DNA from: Tricholoma matsutake
Lineage: Eukaryota > Basidiomycota > Agaricomycetes > Agaricales > Tricholomataceae
DNA: 64,000 nucleotides
Direction of reading: 5' to 3'
NCBI GenBank assembly: GCA_026075535.2
Contig: AP026543.1
Location: 6,510,001 to 6,574,000, forward strand
Positions 10,971 to 21,861 of the stretch are shown one piece after another. Made by a program: the position numbers and the translations under genes. The notes under the pieces are model-generated. The model was not told the origin of the DNA, ran no database searches, and was given only the letters and a program-made list of their open reading frames with translations. How positions within the stretch are numbered: position 1 is the first letter of the stretch; each line of letters begins with the position of its first letter.

Positions 10971-13844
10971 TAGTGTTTTAAGGTCTGGTGATAGGTCCAC
11001 CTTGTCGTTCAAGCTTGGAAAACACATCTACAATCGTTGTCAAAGCTTGACAAACCCATATGAACCCCTCCAAAGCTCTACGAACCCCTCCAAAGCCCTA
11101 CGAACCTCTACGAACCTCTACAAAGTCACGAGAATGCTTCAAAATTCTTCGCAATGCTTTGAAACTCTTTGTGACACCTCAAAATTCTTCGTATGCCTTT
11201 GGCTGCCATAATACAACTCCCCTGACCTTTGTACAGCTCAGGATATACACTTGGAACATTGTCGATGGGTTCCGAACCAGTTTCGAGCAATATCGCAACA
11301 ATATCAGCATTCGAACAAGTCTGATATTTCCTTGACCAACTTCGAAAATCATTGAACATCAAAAATCGACATCGGACACTATATCGCTATCCGAATAATC
11401 ATCGCACACATGCCAGATGTATCCCCTACCATTGTCGAACAATATTGCACTGATATTGGGCCATGAATGAAGTCCGAAGAATCTTCGAAAATCTTTGAAA
11501 AACATTGAACCTCGAAAAACATTGAACCTCAAAAAACATTGAACCTCGAAAAACATCGTCAGACACAGTATTTCCTATTTGAATGATCTTCGGATGCATG
11601 CTGGACACATGGGACACTATATTGAGTATATTGAACACATTTTGACCACATGTGCACACATACAATCTGCTCGAAGCAGTTTCCGATCTTTTATTCAATT
11701 TATAACAAGGACAGTCTGGTTTTAGCTATTCTTTCTTATTATTTCTTCATCATGTGTTATATTCACCCCTTCTAGGCTCGCTTTATTGTTCTGATATACT
11801 TATATTGTCTTTGGCCTCGAGTTTTCCACATGTTTGCCTCATGTTCTCTAGCCTTTTTAGGTACTTTCTTTATTTTATATAAAAAGATGTACTAGATACA
11901 AAGAAAAACAAGAAAGTCATTGTCTTCCTCCCAGATCACAGTGATTTGAGAGTACAGTTTAGTCTTATTCAGTCCGAAGTTTGGTGTTTTATGCTAAACT
12001 TCCTCAAAATTCCTCAAAATTCCTCGCATTACACTATTTTCGCTCTCGCTTCCCTCAATTAGCCTTTTCTTCACTTCTACTACTTGTCTAGTCCCCCAAT
12101 CTTGCATCTGAACATATCTGCGCACTCGAAATTCCTCAAAACCTCTTCAAAACATATTGCGACATCTCGAAAAGCATTGTGACATCTTGAAAATCATCGC
12201 AAGCCCTCGAAACACATTCTTTTAGCCTCGAACTGCTTTGACAAGCAGTCCTTTTATGACTATTTGATGGTCAATCTGACAGGTGACGTCTAGAGGGCCT
12301 CGCATCCTTCCTCTGACTCGTGTTTTACCATCCGAAGCCATTTTGTGGGTTTTGTTTGGGTTTCCGGGTTGAGCATCATCACCGGTTCAGTCCAGTTTTT
12401 CAACCCCAAAGTGGGTTAACCGGGACTGTAACTGGTCCAGACTGCAAGCCCAAGTGACATAGACTGTAACTGAACCGATAGGACTGGTCCTAATTGGTTT
12501 GGTTACAGTCCAGAAAACCAGTTTAAACTGGTTTTTGTCCCATTTTTTCGAGTATTAACTTAATTCTATTATATACTAAATAAAACTAATTACATTTACA
12601 TGCTGTGAGCAGTTGCTCGCAGTCATGGTGTAAGAGAATGATAAAGAAATAGAAAAAAGAAATAGAAATAGAAATAGAAAAAAACAAATTAAAAAACAAG
12701 AAAACAAGTCCACCCGCGAGCAGGAGCTCACGAGGCTGGATGGCACTGCTGGGGAAGACACGTCAGTAGAAAACCACCCCTTCATCTCGTGTTTCGAGCA
12801 AGGGAGGGGCAGGTGTTGCATTGTCGCTGTCTCGTGGTCCCCATTCATCATCGTCGTCATCCCCAATCATTGTTGTCCCCTGCTTGTCATTCATTGTCAT
12901 TGTTGTCCCCTACTCATTCATCATCATTGTTGTCCCCTGCTTGTTGTTCATCATTGTTGTCACTGTCCCCTACTCATTGTTCATCATCATTGTTGTCCTC
13001 TGCTTGGCATTCGTTGTTGTTGTTGTCCCCTACTCATTGTTCATCGTCATCATCCTCCACTCATTTTTTGTCATCATTGTCCTCCCCTGCTTGTCATTTG
13101 TTGTTTGTTGTTGTTGTTGTCCCTCATTGTCCTTGTCTTCATTGTCCTCATCTCCTGCACCCACAGTCCACCCCACGAGCAGTGGCTCATGAGGCTGGAA
13201 GGGGGTGCCGTGTCATCAGTGTTATAATGTGTTATAATATACATAGATTCTAAGAAACAAACAAGATAATAATTAGTTACAAATGAAAGGCAAAGAGTAA
13301 AAGATACTTACCTGGGGCACAAACAACAACAGATGTTGTTTGTGCCCCAGTTGTGGACAAGGCTGTTGTTGTAGGGAGAGAAACCAAGTTGCGAAACATG
13401 TTGTGGCTGGTGGCAATACAGTACAAATAAATGTAAACATATAAACAAAAGATGTAAACACATCAAAAATGCATAAATGAGAGTACATTGACCATGCAAA
13501 CAGGTGCAAATGGTCAGTGCTATTTAAACAGCTTACTTTTCCCTGTATTCATTCGGGTGTGCCCCCATTTTTTATCTACAACATATGTAATTAGCATATA
13601 AATATATTTATTTGGTACTCTTATAGGAGCTTATAGGGTACATAATCTAAGTGTAAAAGACCAGTTGTAAACTGGTTACAACCGGTCTTATAACGGTCTT
13701 CAAATGTTTTCAAAATGAGTGAACTGGCAACTGAACCGCGGTTTCGGTTACTCAATTTTTCAGACAAATGGACCGAACTGCAGCATGGACCATGGTTCAG
13801 TCCGGTTCAGTCTTCGGTCCTATGGACTGAACCTTCAAACACTA
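10971..13844 (-). mobile_element. hAT-like element H1 with hairpin-intron cassette, carrying nested R1
   Basis: Ends TAGTGTTTTAAGGTCTGG and, from the right, TAGTGTTTGAAGGTTCAG; TSD CTGCCAGC (10963-10970) and CTGCCAAC (13845-13852), one transition apart. 10991-12379 is repeat R1 in reverse orientation. The remainder holds, on the minus strand, a hairpin GGGCACAAACAAC...GTTGTTTGTGCCCC (13315-13350) joined to a donor AGGTAAGT at about 13310 and an acceptor TTCTTAG near 13250. Three CGAGCA-type palindromes are at about 12602, 12713 and 13172. Subterminal words GGTTCAGTCC and GGACTGAACC recur. The 12830-13190 stretch is low-complexity TCATTGTTGTCC repeats; ORFs there are not believable. No transposase. 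Confidence 0.82.
10991..12379 (-). repeat. Repeat R, copy R1 (reverse orientation)
   Basis: 1389-bp copy of the sequence at 40752-42118, inverted. In its own orientation it starts ATGATGCTCAACC and ends GTGGACCTAT. It is non-coding and rich in short words such as GAATTTTGAGG and GAACCTCGAAAAACATTG. Copies R2 and R3 show 5-bp TSDs; here the flanks (TGGTG and CACCG) do not match. Most likely a solo LTR or LTR-like non-autonomous element of unknown family. Confidence 0.7.
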
Positions 13845-14305
13845 CTGCCAACACTGACACTATTTGCGACATTTGCACTGTAAGTGCATCAATTTTTGCC
13901 TCTAGCGCTGGTGTGGGAACAGGATTAGGACCAGGATTAGAAGTTGATGGATTGGACATAACAGTTAGATCTGTGATGAATCACTTCTTTGGCTAAGGTG
14001 CCTGATCTTGGAGTTATCACTGAATTTGGCTTGTAACTAAAATAGTCATCTGAATAGAGTAATGTAAATCATAACTAAACCAGATCCAATCGGTTATCTG
14101 GTTGCAGTTGTCCTAATGACAAGCACTGCCTCTCGATTACTGGCGGTCACAATGTAAGGCGAGGCCTGGCATTGGCTTATGAAAGAAAAGGTAGATTATG
14201 TATATACAAGTATTTCCAGCTCGTGCCAAAAAGGATGAGTAATCGGATGTGGCACAGTGAAACAATGACATATGCGCAAGTAAGAGAAGGTGCACTGATA
14301 TGGAA

Positions 14306-14316
14306 AGTTGTGTTCT
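14306..14316 (-). promoter_or_regulatory. G1 self-primer binding site (minus-strand copy)
   Basis: Two bases beyond the LTR the minus strand reads AGAACACAACT, the exact reverse complement of the AGTTGTGTTCT inside the LTR (plus-strand positions 14473-14483). This is the arrangement of Tf1-type self-priming, where the RNA's own 5' end anneals next to the LTR. Bases after the 11-mer differ from the sister copy at 60365, the 11-mer itself does not. Confidence 0.65.
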
Positions 14317-14318
14317 TC

Positions 14319-14633
14319 TGTTAGGGTGACACCCACTATCTGCTAGCTAAGACCATGTGGGTTCTCTCTACAAGAAGGGGGCATGATGGGGGAATTGATG
14401 ATTTTGATGCAAGGGGTGACAAGTTTGTTGAGAAAGGCATTTCACACCACAAGTGTAGGTGGAATACCTAAGAGAACACAACTGGGGTCCCCTAGGTGTA
14501 TATTTAGGGTTTATATACTATGTTACATATATTGTACAGTGTTGTTACCAATGTGCTCATACATGTGCATACATATTGATGCATGCAAAATAAAATTCTC
14601 ATGCTATCAAAGTGTAGTGTCATTTGGCATAAT
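14319..14633 (-). repeat. G1 5' LTR, truncated
   Basis: Copy of the LTRs at 57335-57736 and 59965-60362. On the plus strand it starts TGTTAGGGTGACACCC and stops after TTTGGCATAATGTAG, so roughly 85 bp of U3 are missing. It keeps the TATATAA word and the AGAACACAACT word. Confidence 0.85.
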
Positions 14634-14941
14634 GTAGCCTATTTGTTAGCCTTACCATGATCTTTCCTTGATATTGATTTGTGTTAGAGCATCTTTACAT
14701 TGCTGATATGTATTTCTAGCTACTGCCAATGTCATAAATTTTGCTTGGCTGCTCCTAGCATTCCCTCAGTGTGTCTTCCTACTAATTTACACATGTGTTT
14801 TCCTGTTTCCTCTTGCTTTCCTGTTTTCTTGGGAAATGCTCAGGCAGATGTCTCAGACAAGACTCAGCATGCAACTATGGGCTTTAGGAGGTTTGCATTA
14901 AATTTACTGTGTCTTTGTCACTGACCATCTATCACTTGTAG
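14634..14941. other. Flank between truncated LTR and nuclease fragment
   Basis: No element recognised. It may hold the 5' exon(s) of the XPG-like gene (an ATGGGCTTTAGGAGG word at 14875-14889 and a T-rich run to the acceptor at 14940), but no exon could be fixed. Confidence 0.3.
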
Positions 14942-15216
14942 GTATTTGATGCTGTCCATGAAGAAAAGTCATTCTTGGAGCATATCACCATTGAGGGATT
15001 TCAACAAAACCATTGGGGCAACCATACATTGATTATTGGATTTGATATCAGGTGTGTTACAAGAGATTGTGCTGATCAAAATCATCAGCCTTCACTCTGT
15101 TGTCATCTTTGCAGTATTTGGTATGCAAGCTGTGAAATGAGCCCAGTTACCCTAGTGTTTGTATTTGATGGCCCTCACCAACCTTCTGTTAAGCATGGCC
15201 AAATGGTGCCAATTCA
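14942..15216 (+). pseudogene. Fragment of an XPG/GEN-like flap endonuclease gene
   Basis: Two exons can be read. 14942-15051 (after a TTGTAG acceptor) ends GNHTLIIGFDIS; a 63-bp intron with GTGTGT donor and TTTGCAG acceptor follows; 15115-15216 reads IWYASCEMSPVTLVFVFD then GPHQPSVKHGQMV. This is the XPG N-domain pattern of basidiomycete GEN/Yen1-like nucleases (…GIDaSIW…, then …lFVFDGp.rPsvKRGk). The segment normally between them (LRTLFyRl) is missing, and the XPG-I domain and C-terminus are absent: the gene is cut by the sequence starting at 15217. Established role of the family: structure-specific cleavage of flaps or Holliday junctions. This fragment is surely inactive. Confidence 0.6.
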
Positions 15217-15646
15217 TAGTGTTTGATTCTTAAAGGTCCAGTCCTATAGACTGGCAACTGGACCAGACTAGACTGAAAAATAGACTGGAGGCAATGGGAC
15301 TTTTGGTCTGGTTGCCCTGAGTTGCAATCAGTTGCAGTTGCAGTTGCCCAAAGATTGCTCATTAAGCACAACCAATAAAAAAACTGGTTTCAACCAGTTA
15401 TTGACCAACTTATTGGTTATATTCAATAGGCCTATTTTGCAGCTACAAACTGCTCTGAAATCGGTTGAGAATTGACTGAGTTATGATAGAAATAAAGTCA
15501 TATAAAGATCTTAACCTAATGAGAACTTTGACAAATTGTTTTCATCATAACTAAGTCAATTCTCAACCAATTTCCTTAAATTTTGGATGATCTGGGAGCT
15601 GGGAGGTAGGGCAACCAGTTGCAACTGCAACTCAGTCTAAGAACTG
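15217..15646. mobile_element. Putative TAGTG-type MITE, poorly preserved
   Basis: Starts TAGTGTTTGATTCTTAAAGG and shares AGGTCCAGTCC with the hAT-like family. An internal inverted pair (GTTGCCCTGAGTTGCAATC near 15318; GTTGCAACTGCAACTCAG near 15620) suggests a foldback of about 430 bp. No target duplication found; the right boundary is uncertain and may coincide with an LTR-like start, TGTTGAGAATC, at 15647. Confidence 0.4.
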
Positions 15647-15863
15647 TTGAGAATCACACCGTGAGCAAAAACACTGCTGCATCATTTGATGCAACTGTTG
15701 GCATGTATGATGTGAGTACTATATTTAGCATATCACTTGATGCACATGTCCAACAGATACCTTTGTAAATACCTTTGTGAATGGCCTCTTTGTCTTGATA
15801 GATAGGTATATATACTGTGCTCAGTAGTTTAAACACCTCAGTTGCTTATACAAGAGACTGAGG
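15647..15863. other. Unassigned flank, possible copia-2 LTR piece
   Basis: Begins TGTTGAGAATCACACC, an LTR-like start. Its end (CTTATACAAGAGACTGAG) resembles CTTATCCAAGAGACTGAG at about 24501-24518, on the other side of G3. One reading is that G3 inserted into the 5' LTR of copia-2. Not proven. Confidence 0.3.
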
Positions 15864-16289
15864 TGATGTAAGGGGACTAGGGGATGCCCCATATGTTTTT
15901 CCTATTTTTTACATTTGTCCTATATTGTTCCTCACTTCATTTCCTTCTATTCTTCATTTTCTATGATTTTTCCTTATTTTATTACTAATTTTCCCTTCTA
16001 TCACATTTGTGCATGTTGACAGTTTTATATTTAGAGGCAGAGCAGCCCTTCCAACATCTACCCCTTGGTATGATGTCATTCAGCAGCCTTGATCTGCCTA
16101 TCTCTGCCTTTTCTATTTTTAGATTATTATTTGATTTTTGCAGTCTTCACATATACTGGGCATTGGCAAAGGGGTCCTCAGAGTTTTCTCTTCAGATTTC
16201 CCTTTGCTAGGTGCCTCCAATCCCTGTAATATGTAGTATAATTTTAGCTTCAGATTTCCCTTTGTTAGAGGCTGAGGTTGCCCTTATAG
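15864..16289 (+). repeat. G3 5' LTR
   Basis: Starts TGATGTAAGGGGACTAGGGG and ends GGTTGCCCTTATAG. It is 58 bp longer than the right LTR because of an insertion after CCCTTTGCTAG that partly repeats the end of the LTR (CAGATTTCCCTTTG twice). Confidence 0.85.
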
Positions 16290-16451
16290 CAGAAAACACT
16301 CTTCTAAGGCCCGAAATCATGAACACGCTGCCCAAGATAGGCAGGTACAGAGTGGACAATGCTTCCTAAAGCTCCACAGACTCCCTACACACTGTTCCCA
16401 ACAGTCCTGCCTTTAGTGCACCACCATTTTCATCTCACATGTCCCAGTGCC

Positions 16452-17340
16452 ATGGATGCATCAGAGTGCCTCAATGCACTTGAAAGCGATGTTACCAGAA
16501 TATGCACACAAATTGATTTGCTCAAATCTATGATCAAAATCTTCATCAGAACCCTTCAGACTAGCTCCACAACCAATATTTCCCCCATTGCGACTCCAAG
16601 CGTGCCCAACAACGACGCACCACCGAATGTGCCCAGATCAAACTGTCTCCCCCCACTGAATTTAATGGTGCATGTGCACAGGGGCACGCATTCCTTAATT
16701 CCTGTGAGTTGTACATCAGTCTCCAGTTGCATCAATTCATCAACGATGCTGCAAAAGTTTATTGGGCCTTCACATACATGAAATCTGAATGTGCCTATCT
16801 CTATGTGGACCATATTCTGTGCCAAACTAAAGAGCTCAGTTCTCTACCTTTCTCTACTTGGGGTGACTTTTGAGCAGAGTTTGTATGCCACTTTTGTCCC
16901 CTCAACGAGTGCCACTGAGCAGTGACACAGCTCGAGTCATCTTCTTACCATCAGGCACGTCAATCCATGGATGATTATATCGATGAGTTTAAGGATTTGG
17001 TGGACATGGCAGGACATGGGAGTGGGCTACCAGTGGTGGTGAAGTTCTGATGGGGCCTCAATCAAGAAATTCAGGACCAGGTTGCACAGATGTTAGAAGG
17101 GCACCTGGTGGACGATGATATCTATGCTTGATATGAAGCTGCTTCACTCTGTGATGAGAACCAACTCACAAATGTGGTGTTTAATGCTGCATTCTGTGCT
17201 CCAACTACCACTCATGCACCCTACACCTTCAATCAAACCCTTCCCCACCATGACCCTATTCCTGTCTGTCAGACTCCCACACCAGCCATCAATGTCCTGG
17301 TACCAATGGATGTTGATGCGGCCTGCAGCCATGTGCATAG
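16452..17340 (+). pseudogene. G3 gag remnant
   Basis: The likely start ATG at 16452 gives MDASECLNALESDVTRICTQ with a coiled-coil-like N-terminus. A frameshift follows near 16650, after which the capsid is readable with stops (SECAYLYVDHIL, QSMDDYIDEFKDLVDMAG, LNQEIQDQVAQMLEGHLVDD). A C-terminal stretch to about 17340 is Pro/Thr-rich (PHHDPIPVCQTPTPAINVL). No zinc knuckle was found, possibly lost in a deletion that joins gag directly to pol. Confidence 0.7.
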
Positions 17341-17369
17341 GTTGGATCAGTCTCCCTGTGCACAAGCTG

Positions 17370-19360
17370 TGGGATCACATGATCAAACTCACCCCTGGTG
17401 CAACCCCTTCATCCTGCAAGGTCTATCCTCTCTCTCCTAAAGAACAGTGATAGCTTGACCAGTTCATTGATGAGCACCTGGCCTCTGGACATATTCGATT
17501 ATCAAAGTCACCCATGGCCTCTCCCTTTTTCTTTGTCAAGAAGAAGGATGGCTCACTTTGACCAGTTCAAGACTACAGAAGGCTCAACGACATCACGGTC
17601 AAAAATTGCTACCCATTACCTCTCATCTCTGAAGTTGTGAACCAGCTCTGTGGAGCCTGATACTTCACCAAGTTCGATGTCCATTGGGGCTACAATAATG
17701 TGAGGATAAAGGAGGGAGATGAGTGGAAGACAGCCTTTCATACCAACCATGGTCTTTTTGAACTGTTCATCATGTTCTTGTGGCCTTACTAATAGTCCTG
17801 CCACCTTTCTACCTTTGTCAGGACAAGTGCAAGTTTGAGAAGACCAAGATCAAGTACCTCAGCCTGATTATCTCAGAGGGTCAGGTGGAGATGGATCCTA
17901 TCAAGGTGAACGGGGTCATGGCTTGGCTGATGCCCACAAACAAGAAAGAGGTGCAGTCTTTCCTGGATTTCATCAATTTCTATCAGCATTTTATCAAGGA
18001 TTTCTCACATCATGCATGACCACTGTTTGACTTGACAGGAAAGGAGGCATGGAGGTGGGATAATGCACAACAGGAGGCATTTGAAAAGGTTAAGGAGATG
18101 GTCACTTCCACTCTGATTCTTACCTTTGCTGACAATTTGCACCCTTTTTGTGTAGAAGCCAACAGTTCTGACTTTGTGATGGGCGCCGTGTTGTCTCAGC
18201 AGTCTCCAGAGGACCAGAAGTGGCATCCTGTTGCGTTCTACTCCAAGAGCCTTAGTGCTGTAGAGTGAAACTATGAGATCCATGACAAGGAGATGTTGGC
18301 AATAATGTGTGCACTTGAGGAGTGGCAACACTTCCTTGAGGGTGCCCAACACGAGGTGGAAATTTGGATGGATCACCACAAGAATCTTGAGTACTTTATG
18401 ACAGCCAAGAAATTGAACTGTCATCAAGCTCATTGGTCCCTGTATCTATCCAGATTCAACTTCTCCTTGCACCACTGTCTGGGTCACAGCATGGGGAAGA
18501 CTGATGCCCTCTCCTGATGTGCAGACCATGGGTATGGCAGCGATGGATCCACCCTTTCCTTGCATGCAGCAGAGTGGGCTGAAAAGGAGGACTTGTTGTA
18601 TTTCAGGGATCACATCTATGTCAACAACCCAGACCTTCACTGGTGCATCATATCCCAACACCATGACTCACAGATTGCCGGTCATCCTGGATGCTGGAAG
18701 ACCTTGGAGCTCACCTCACAGAATTATTGGTGGCCACAAATGTCACAACTCATTGGTCAGTATTGTTGTACTTGTGACCTTTGCTTATGCACCAAGATTC
18801 CTCGTCACAAACCCATTGGTGAGCTACACCCTCATCCTGTTCCAGAGAGTCATTGGGATGTTGTTAGTGTAGACTTTGTGGTGGAGTTGCCAGAGTCAAA
18901 TGGGTTTGATGTGGTCATGTGCACAGTTGATTCAGTGGGAAAATGTGCTCACTTCATTCCCACTCACACCACTGTCAGCGACCTGGGTGCCACCCGACTC
19001 TATCTCCACCATGTGTGGAAATTACCTGGTGCTTCCCTCTCTGACCATGGCCCTCAGTTCATGGCAGAGTTCACTCATGAGCTGTACTGACTTCTGGGGA
19101 TTAAACTCTTTGCTCTGACTGCCTATCACCCACAAACTGACAGCCAGACTGAGCAAGTCAACCAGGAACTGGAGCAGTACATCCACATCTTTGTCAATGA
19201 GTGCCAGGACAATTGGGACAATCTTCTCCCCTTGGCTGAGTTTGGATACAACAACCATGTCCATCCTTCCACTCAACAGACCCCTTTCCTCTTAGACACT
19301 GGACGACATCCACGCATGGGATTCAAACCTCGCCAAACTCCCTCACACATCAAGACAGTG
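17370..19360 (+). pseudogene. G3 pol remnant: RT, RNase H, integrase core
   Basis: Gag runs almost directly into RT (KLTPGATPSSCKVYPLSPKE), so the protease is missing. RT continues with [37 protein letters not shown] and [18 protein letters not shown]; near 17790-17820 a deletion of roughly 190 bp removes the YxDD active site before KCKFEKTKIKYLSLIISEG. RNase H follows (VEANSSDFVMGAVLSQQS, HDKEMLAIMCALEEWQHFL). The integrase has H-H-C-C (HDSQIAGHPG, CCTCDLCLCTK), VDFVVELPESNG, LSDHGPQFMAE and AYHPQTDSQTEQVNQELEQY. Scattered TGA codons and frameshifts. Ends where R2 is inserted. Confidence 0.85.
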
Positions 19361-20361
19361 ATGATGCTCAACCTGGAAACTCAACCAAAACCAACCAAAC
19401 TGGTCTTAGGAGATATAACATGAGTCAGAGTAAGGTTGCGAGGTAGTACTGAATATCACCATGCTATCCAAAGGCCAGTAAATGTACTGTAAAATGTTGC
19501 AAAGCAGTATTAGGCTGTGCAAAGTTCTGCGAAGCCATCTGAAGTAACACGAAACACTATGAAGCATTCTGAAATGATACGAAAGAGTTTAGCAGCGATG
19601 TGAAGGAGTTTGAGAATCTCCAAAATGGTTTCACAAGTTCAGGAGAGGGTGACAATAGTTGAAGGTGAGGTAAGAGACGATGACATGGTAGATAGATGAT
19701 TTGACGAAAGTTTTGAGAAACTATGTGGCGAAATGACGTAGTTTGCAGAATACTTGAGCAAGTTCAGACTAAGACTGAGCTAAAACTCAAGAGTTAAACC
19801 CTTAAGCCAGACAATAGGCGATGTGAGAAGACAATTTCTTGTTGTATCGACAGTAAATACACCAAACTATATATGTTTTAGAGAGATAGTACTAAAAAGG
19901 TAAAAGGCCATGAGGCAAAACATGTGGTAAACGTCAGGCAGTGAACAAGGTGTCGAAATCACGAAGTAAATGAGAAAATGATAAGAAAGAAATGTGCCAT
20001 ATACATGATATATCAAATCTCCTTGTCTTGTGGTTCCAATAAATCATGAATATGTTGAAAAGTGCCTTGATGCGCACTAAGTTGCTAGCCGTTGTGTCTC
20101 CTCATGTTTGTGGTGGTGGGAACGCGATGCATTAGTGTGTGTAATGGTGGGAACGTGTGTTCGAGGTTTGGTATGATAGGAATACAGCAGCTGAAGTTGT
20201 TCGAAATGGTTCAAAGTCTTTTGAAATGTTTTGAAGTGTTGTTTTGTTGTTTTGTGCATTTGTAGGCATTCGTAAGCATTTGCAAAATTGTAGGACTTTG
20301 GGAAGGAGGTGTCTGAGTGTGATTTCTTGTTTTCAGAGCTCTGCTGCCATAGTGGACCTAT
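19361..20361 (+). repeat. Repeat R, copy R2
   Basis: 1001-bp, diverged or internally deleted copy. Start ATGATGCTCAACC, end GTGGACCTAT; target duplication CAGTG (19356-19360) versus CAATG (20362-20366), one transition apart. It splits the G3 integrase between SHIKT and NEFTECMQ. Non-coding. Confidence 0.75.
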
Positions 20362-20366
20362 CAATG

Positions 20367-20640
20367 GTGAATGAGTTCACAGAATGCATGCAGGATAGCT
20401 TGGAGGAGGCAAAGGCAGCCTTAGCGAATGCAAAGGATGACATGGCACACTTTTACAACCAATGCCACTCTGACCCCTCAGTACAAGGTTTGTGATCAAG
20501 TTTATCTTGACTCCAGTGACATCTCCACTACATGTCCATCCAAGAAACTCACTCATCACTTCCTGGGACCTGCCCCCATTGTCAAGTGTGCTGGAATGCA
20601 TGCCTAACATCTACACCTCCCAGCCTCCATGTCCAGACTC
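20367..20640 (+). pseudogene. G3 pol, C-terminal integrase extension
   Basis: Continues the G3 frame after R2 with EEAKAALANAKDDMAHFYNQ, then, after a frameshift near 20485, GDQVYLDSSDI and KLTHHFLGPAPIVKCAG, the GPF/Y-like module that follows the integrase core in gypsy elements. It stops at the insertion site of composite element D. Confidence 0.75.
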
Positions 20641-20878
20641 CTGTAACTTACACTCCTCCACCCATTCTGGTTATTCCAATTGGATTCCAGTTATTCCGAC
20701 CGGATTCCAGTTATTCCAGTTATTCTGATCGGATTCTGGTTATTCCGACCAGATTCCAGTTATTCCAGTTGGACTCCAGTTATTCTAGATGCTCAACTTA
20801 TTATAGTATACCATAATCGAGAGTCACATTTCAAGCCTAAGTTCTCGAAGTGCCTACAAAACAAATTTGTACAGAGTA

Positions 20879-20960
20879 AGGATTGAACTCAAGACCTTGT
20901 AGTGAAATGATCACATGACAAACCAAACTACTGTGCTCAACCAATTGAGCCACAGGAGAA
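20879..20960 (-). ncRNA. tRNA-like Pol III promoter unit, left end of D
   Basis: On the minus strand: CTCCTGTGGCTCAATTGG (box A like) and, about 60 nt later, GAGTTCAATCC (box B). It points to the left terminus. Very similar to 45465-45550 in C. No cloverleaf that would make a working tRNA was seen, so it is read as SINE-like. Confidence 0.6.
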
Positions 20961-21861
20961 TTATGAGCTATTAATACAAGGTTTATTTATGACGCTCAAA
21001 CTCATAACTTTTCCTTTTCCTCAAAGTTAGATAATTAAGATCAAAATTTTTGATTCAACCACATCCCTCGCATTCAATGTAATTACATAAACAAAAAACC
21101 CTCCCTCTCACAAGATGCGAGAGGGAGAATTATATATCAAAACTAACCCCTCACATTTGGTGCGAGGGGGGAGGGGGAGGCCCAAGGCTATTAAATAATT
21201 AAAACTACAAAAAAAACCCTCCCACGCGAAATGCAGGGGAGGGGGAGGGGGACACAGCCTCTGTGCTGGGTGCATTGTTGTGGTGGGTGCGTTGCACTGC
21301 ATCCTTGGTGTGCATCCTTGGTGCATCTTCTTTGGTGCGTTGTCCTTGTTACACTGTCCTGCATGCATTGTCATGGTGGGTGTGTCATCCTTGGTGCATC
21401 TTCTTTGGTGTGTCGTCCTTGTTACACTGTCCTGCATGCGTTGTCATCCTTGGTCTGTCTGCCTTGGTCTGTCTTTTTGGTTGTGCCATCATGGTTGTGC
21501 CATCCTGGTTGTGCTGTCCTCAGTGCGTCGTCCTCAGTGCATCTTCTTGGGTGCGCCGTCCTTGGTTCGCTGTACTTGTTACACTGTCCTTGTTGCACCA
21601 TCCTTGGTGTGTCCTCGCTGCTGCTGTTGTTCCTGGTCCTCCTCGTTTCCTCTGTGTGTTTGTCATCTTGCTGTCCCGCAGTGTTGCTGTTGTTCTGTGT
21701 CGTTCCTGTTGTCCTGTCTGGTCCCTCTGGTGCAGTTAGTGGGGGGGTTGTAGAGGGGTTGTGGTTGGTGCTTACCTGGTGTCCACAGTGCCATTCCCCT
21801 CCCCAATTGGTTGGTGCCCTTTTTTTTACTGTTCCTGGTTGCCATTGTCCATCATTTCCAT

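Larger units (their letters stand above)
9974..13985 (-). pseudogene. G1 gag remnant, split by hAT-like element
   Basis: Gag lies in two pieces, 13845-13985 (N-terminus) and 9974-10970. They rejoin within 'VLAASQP' when the hAT-like insertion and one TSD are removed. Readable landmarks are the capsid part (FWRNEAINQVAMGNKPF, FLERLEAQFGDPNPKA) and a zinc knuckle CFNCGQLGHIVRNC near 10080-10125. An in-frame TGA followed by CTA (10381-10383) separates the capsid from the knuckle region; the same stop occurs at the same place in the plus-strand copy. A further frameshift lies near 10190-10230. Gag would form the cytoplasmic particle. Confidence 0.8.
7340..14633 (-). mobile_element. Ty3/gypsy family G1, decayed copy interrupted by a hAT-like element
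   Basis: Order on the minus strand: partial LTR (14319-14633), primer site, leader, gag, protease, reverse transcriptase, RNase H and the start of integrase, which is lost at about 7340-7377. It is a copy of the element at 59965-64000 in the opposite orientation. A 2.87-kb hAT-like element (10971-13844) splits gag. The protease active site is deleted, the RT motif is FIDN instead of FIDD and gag carries a frameshift, so the copy is dead. Confidence 0.88.

Noticed and set aside
12789..13253. Overlapping ORFs of 154 and 123 codons
   Set aside because: Low-complexity TCATTGTTGTCCCC repeats inside H1; both frames open for compositional reasons.
15217..15660. Clean MITE with ends GTGTTTGATTCTTA and TGAGAATCACAC
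   Set aside because: No target duplication could be found, and the right end can equally be an LTR start (TGTTGAGAATC); kept at low confidence.
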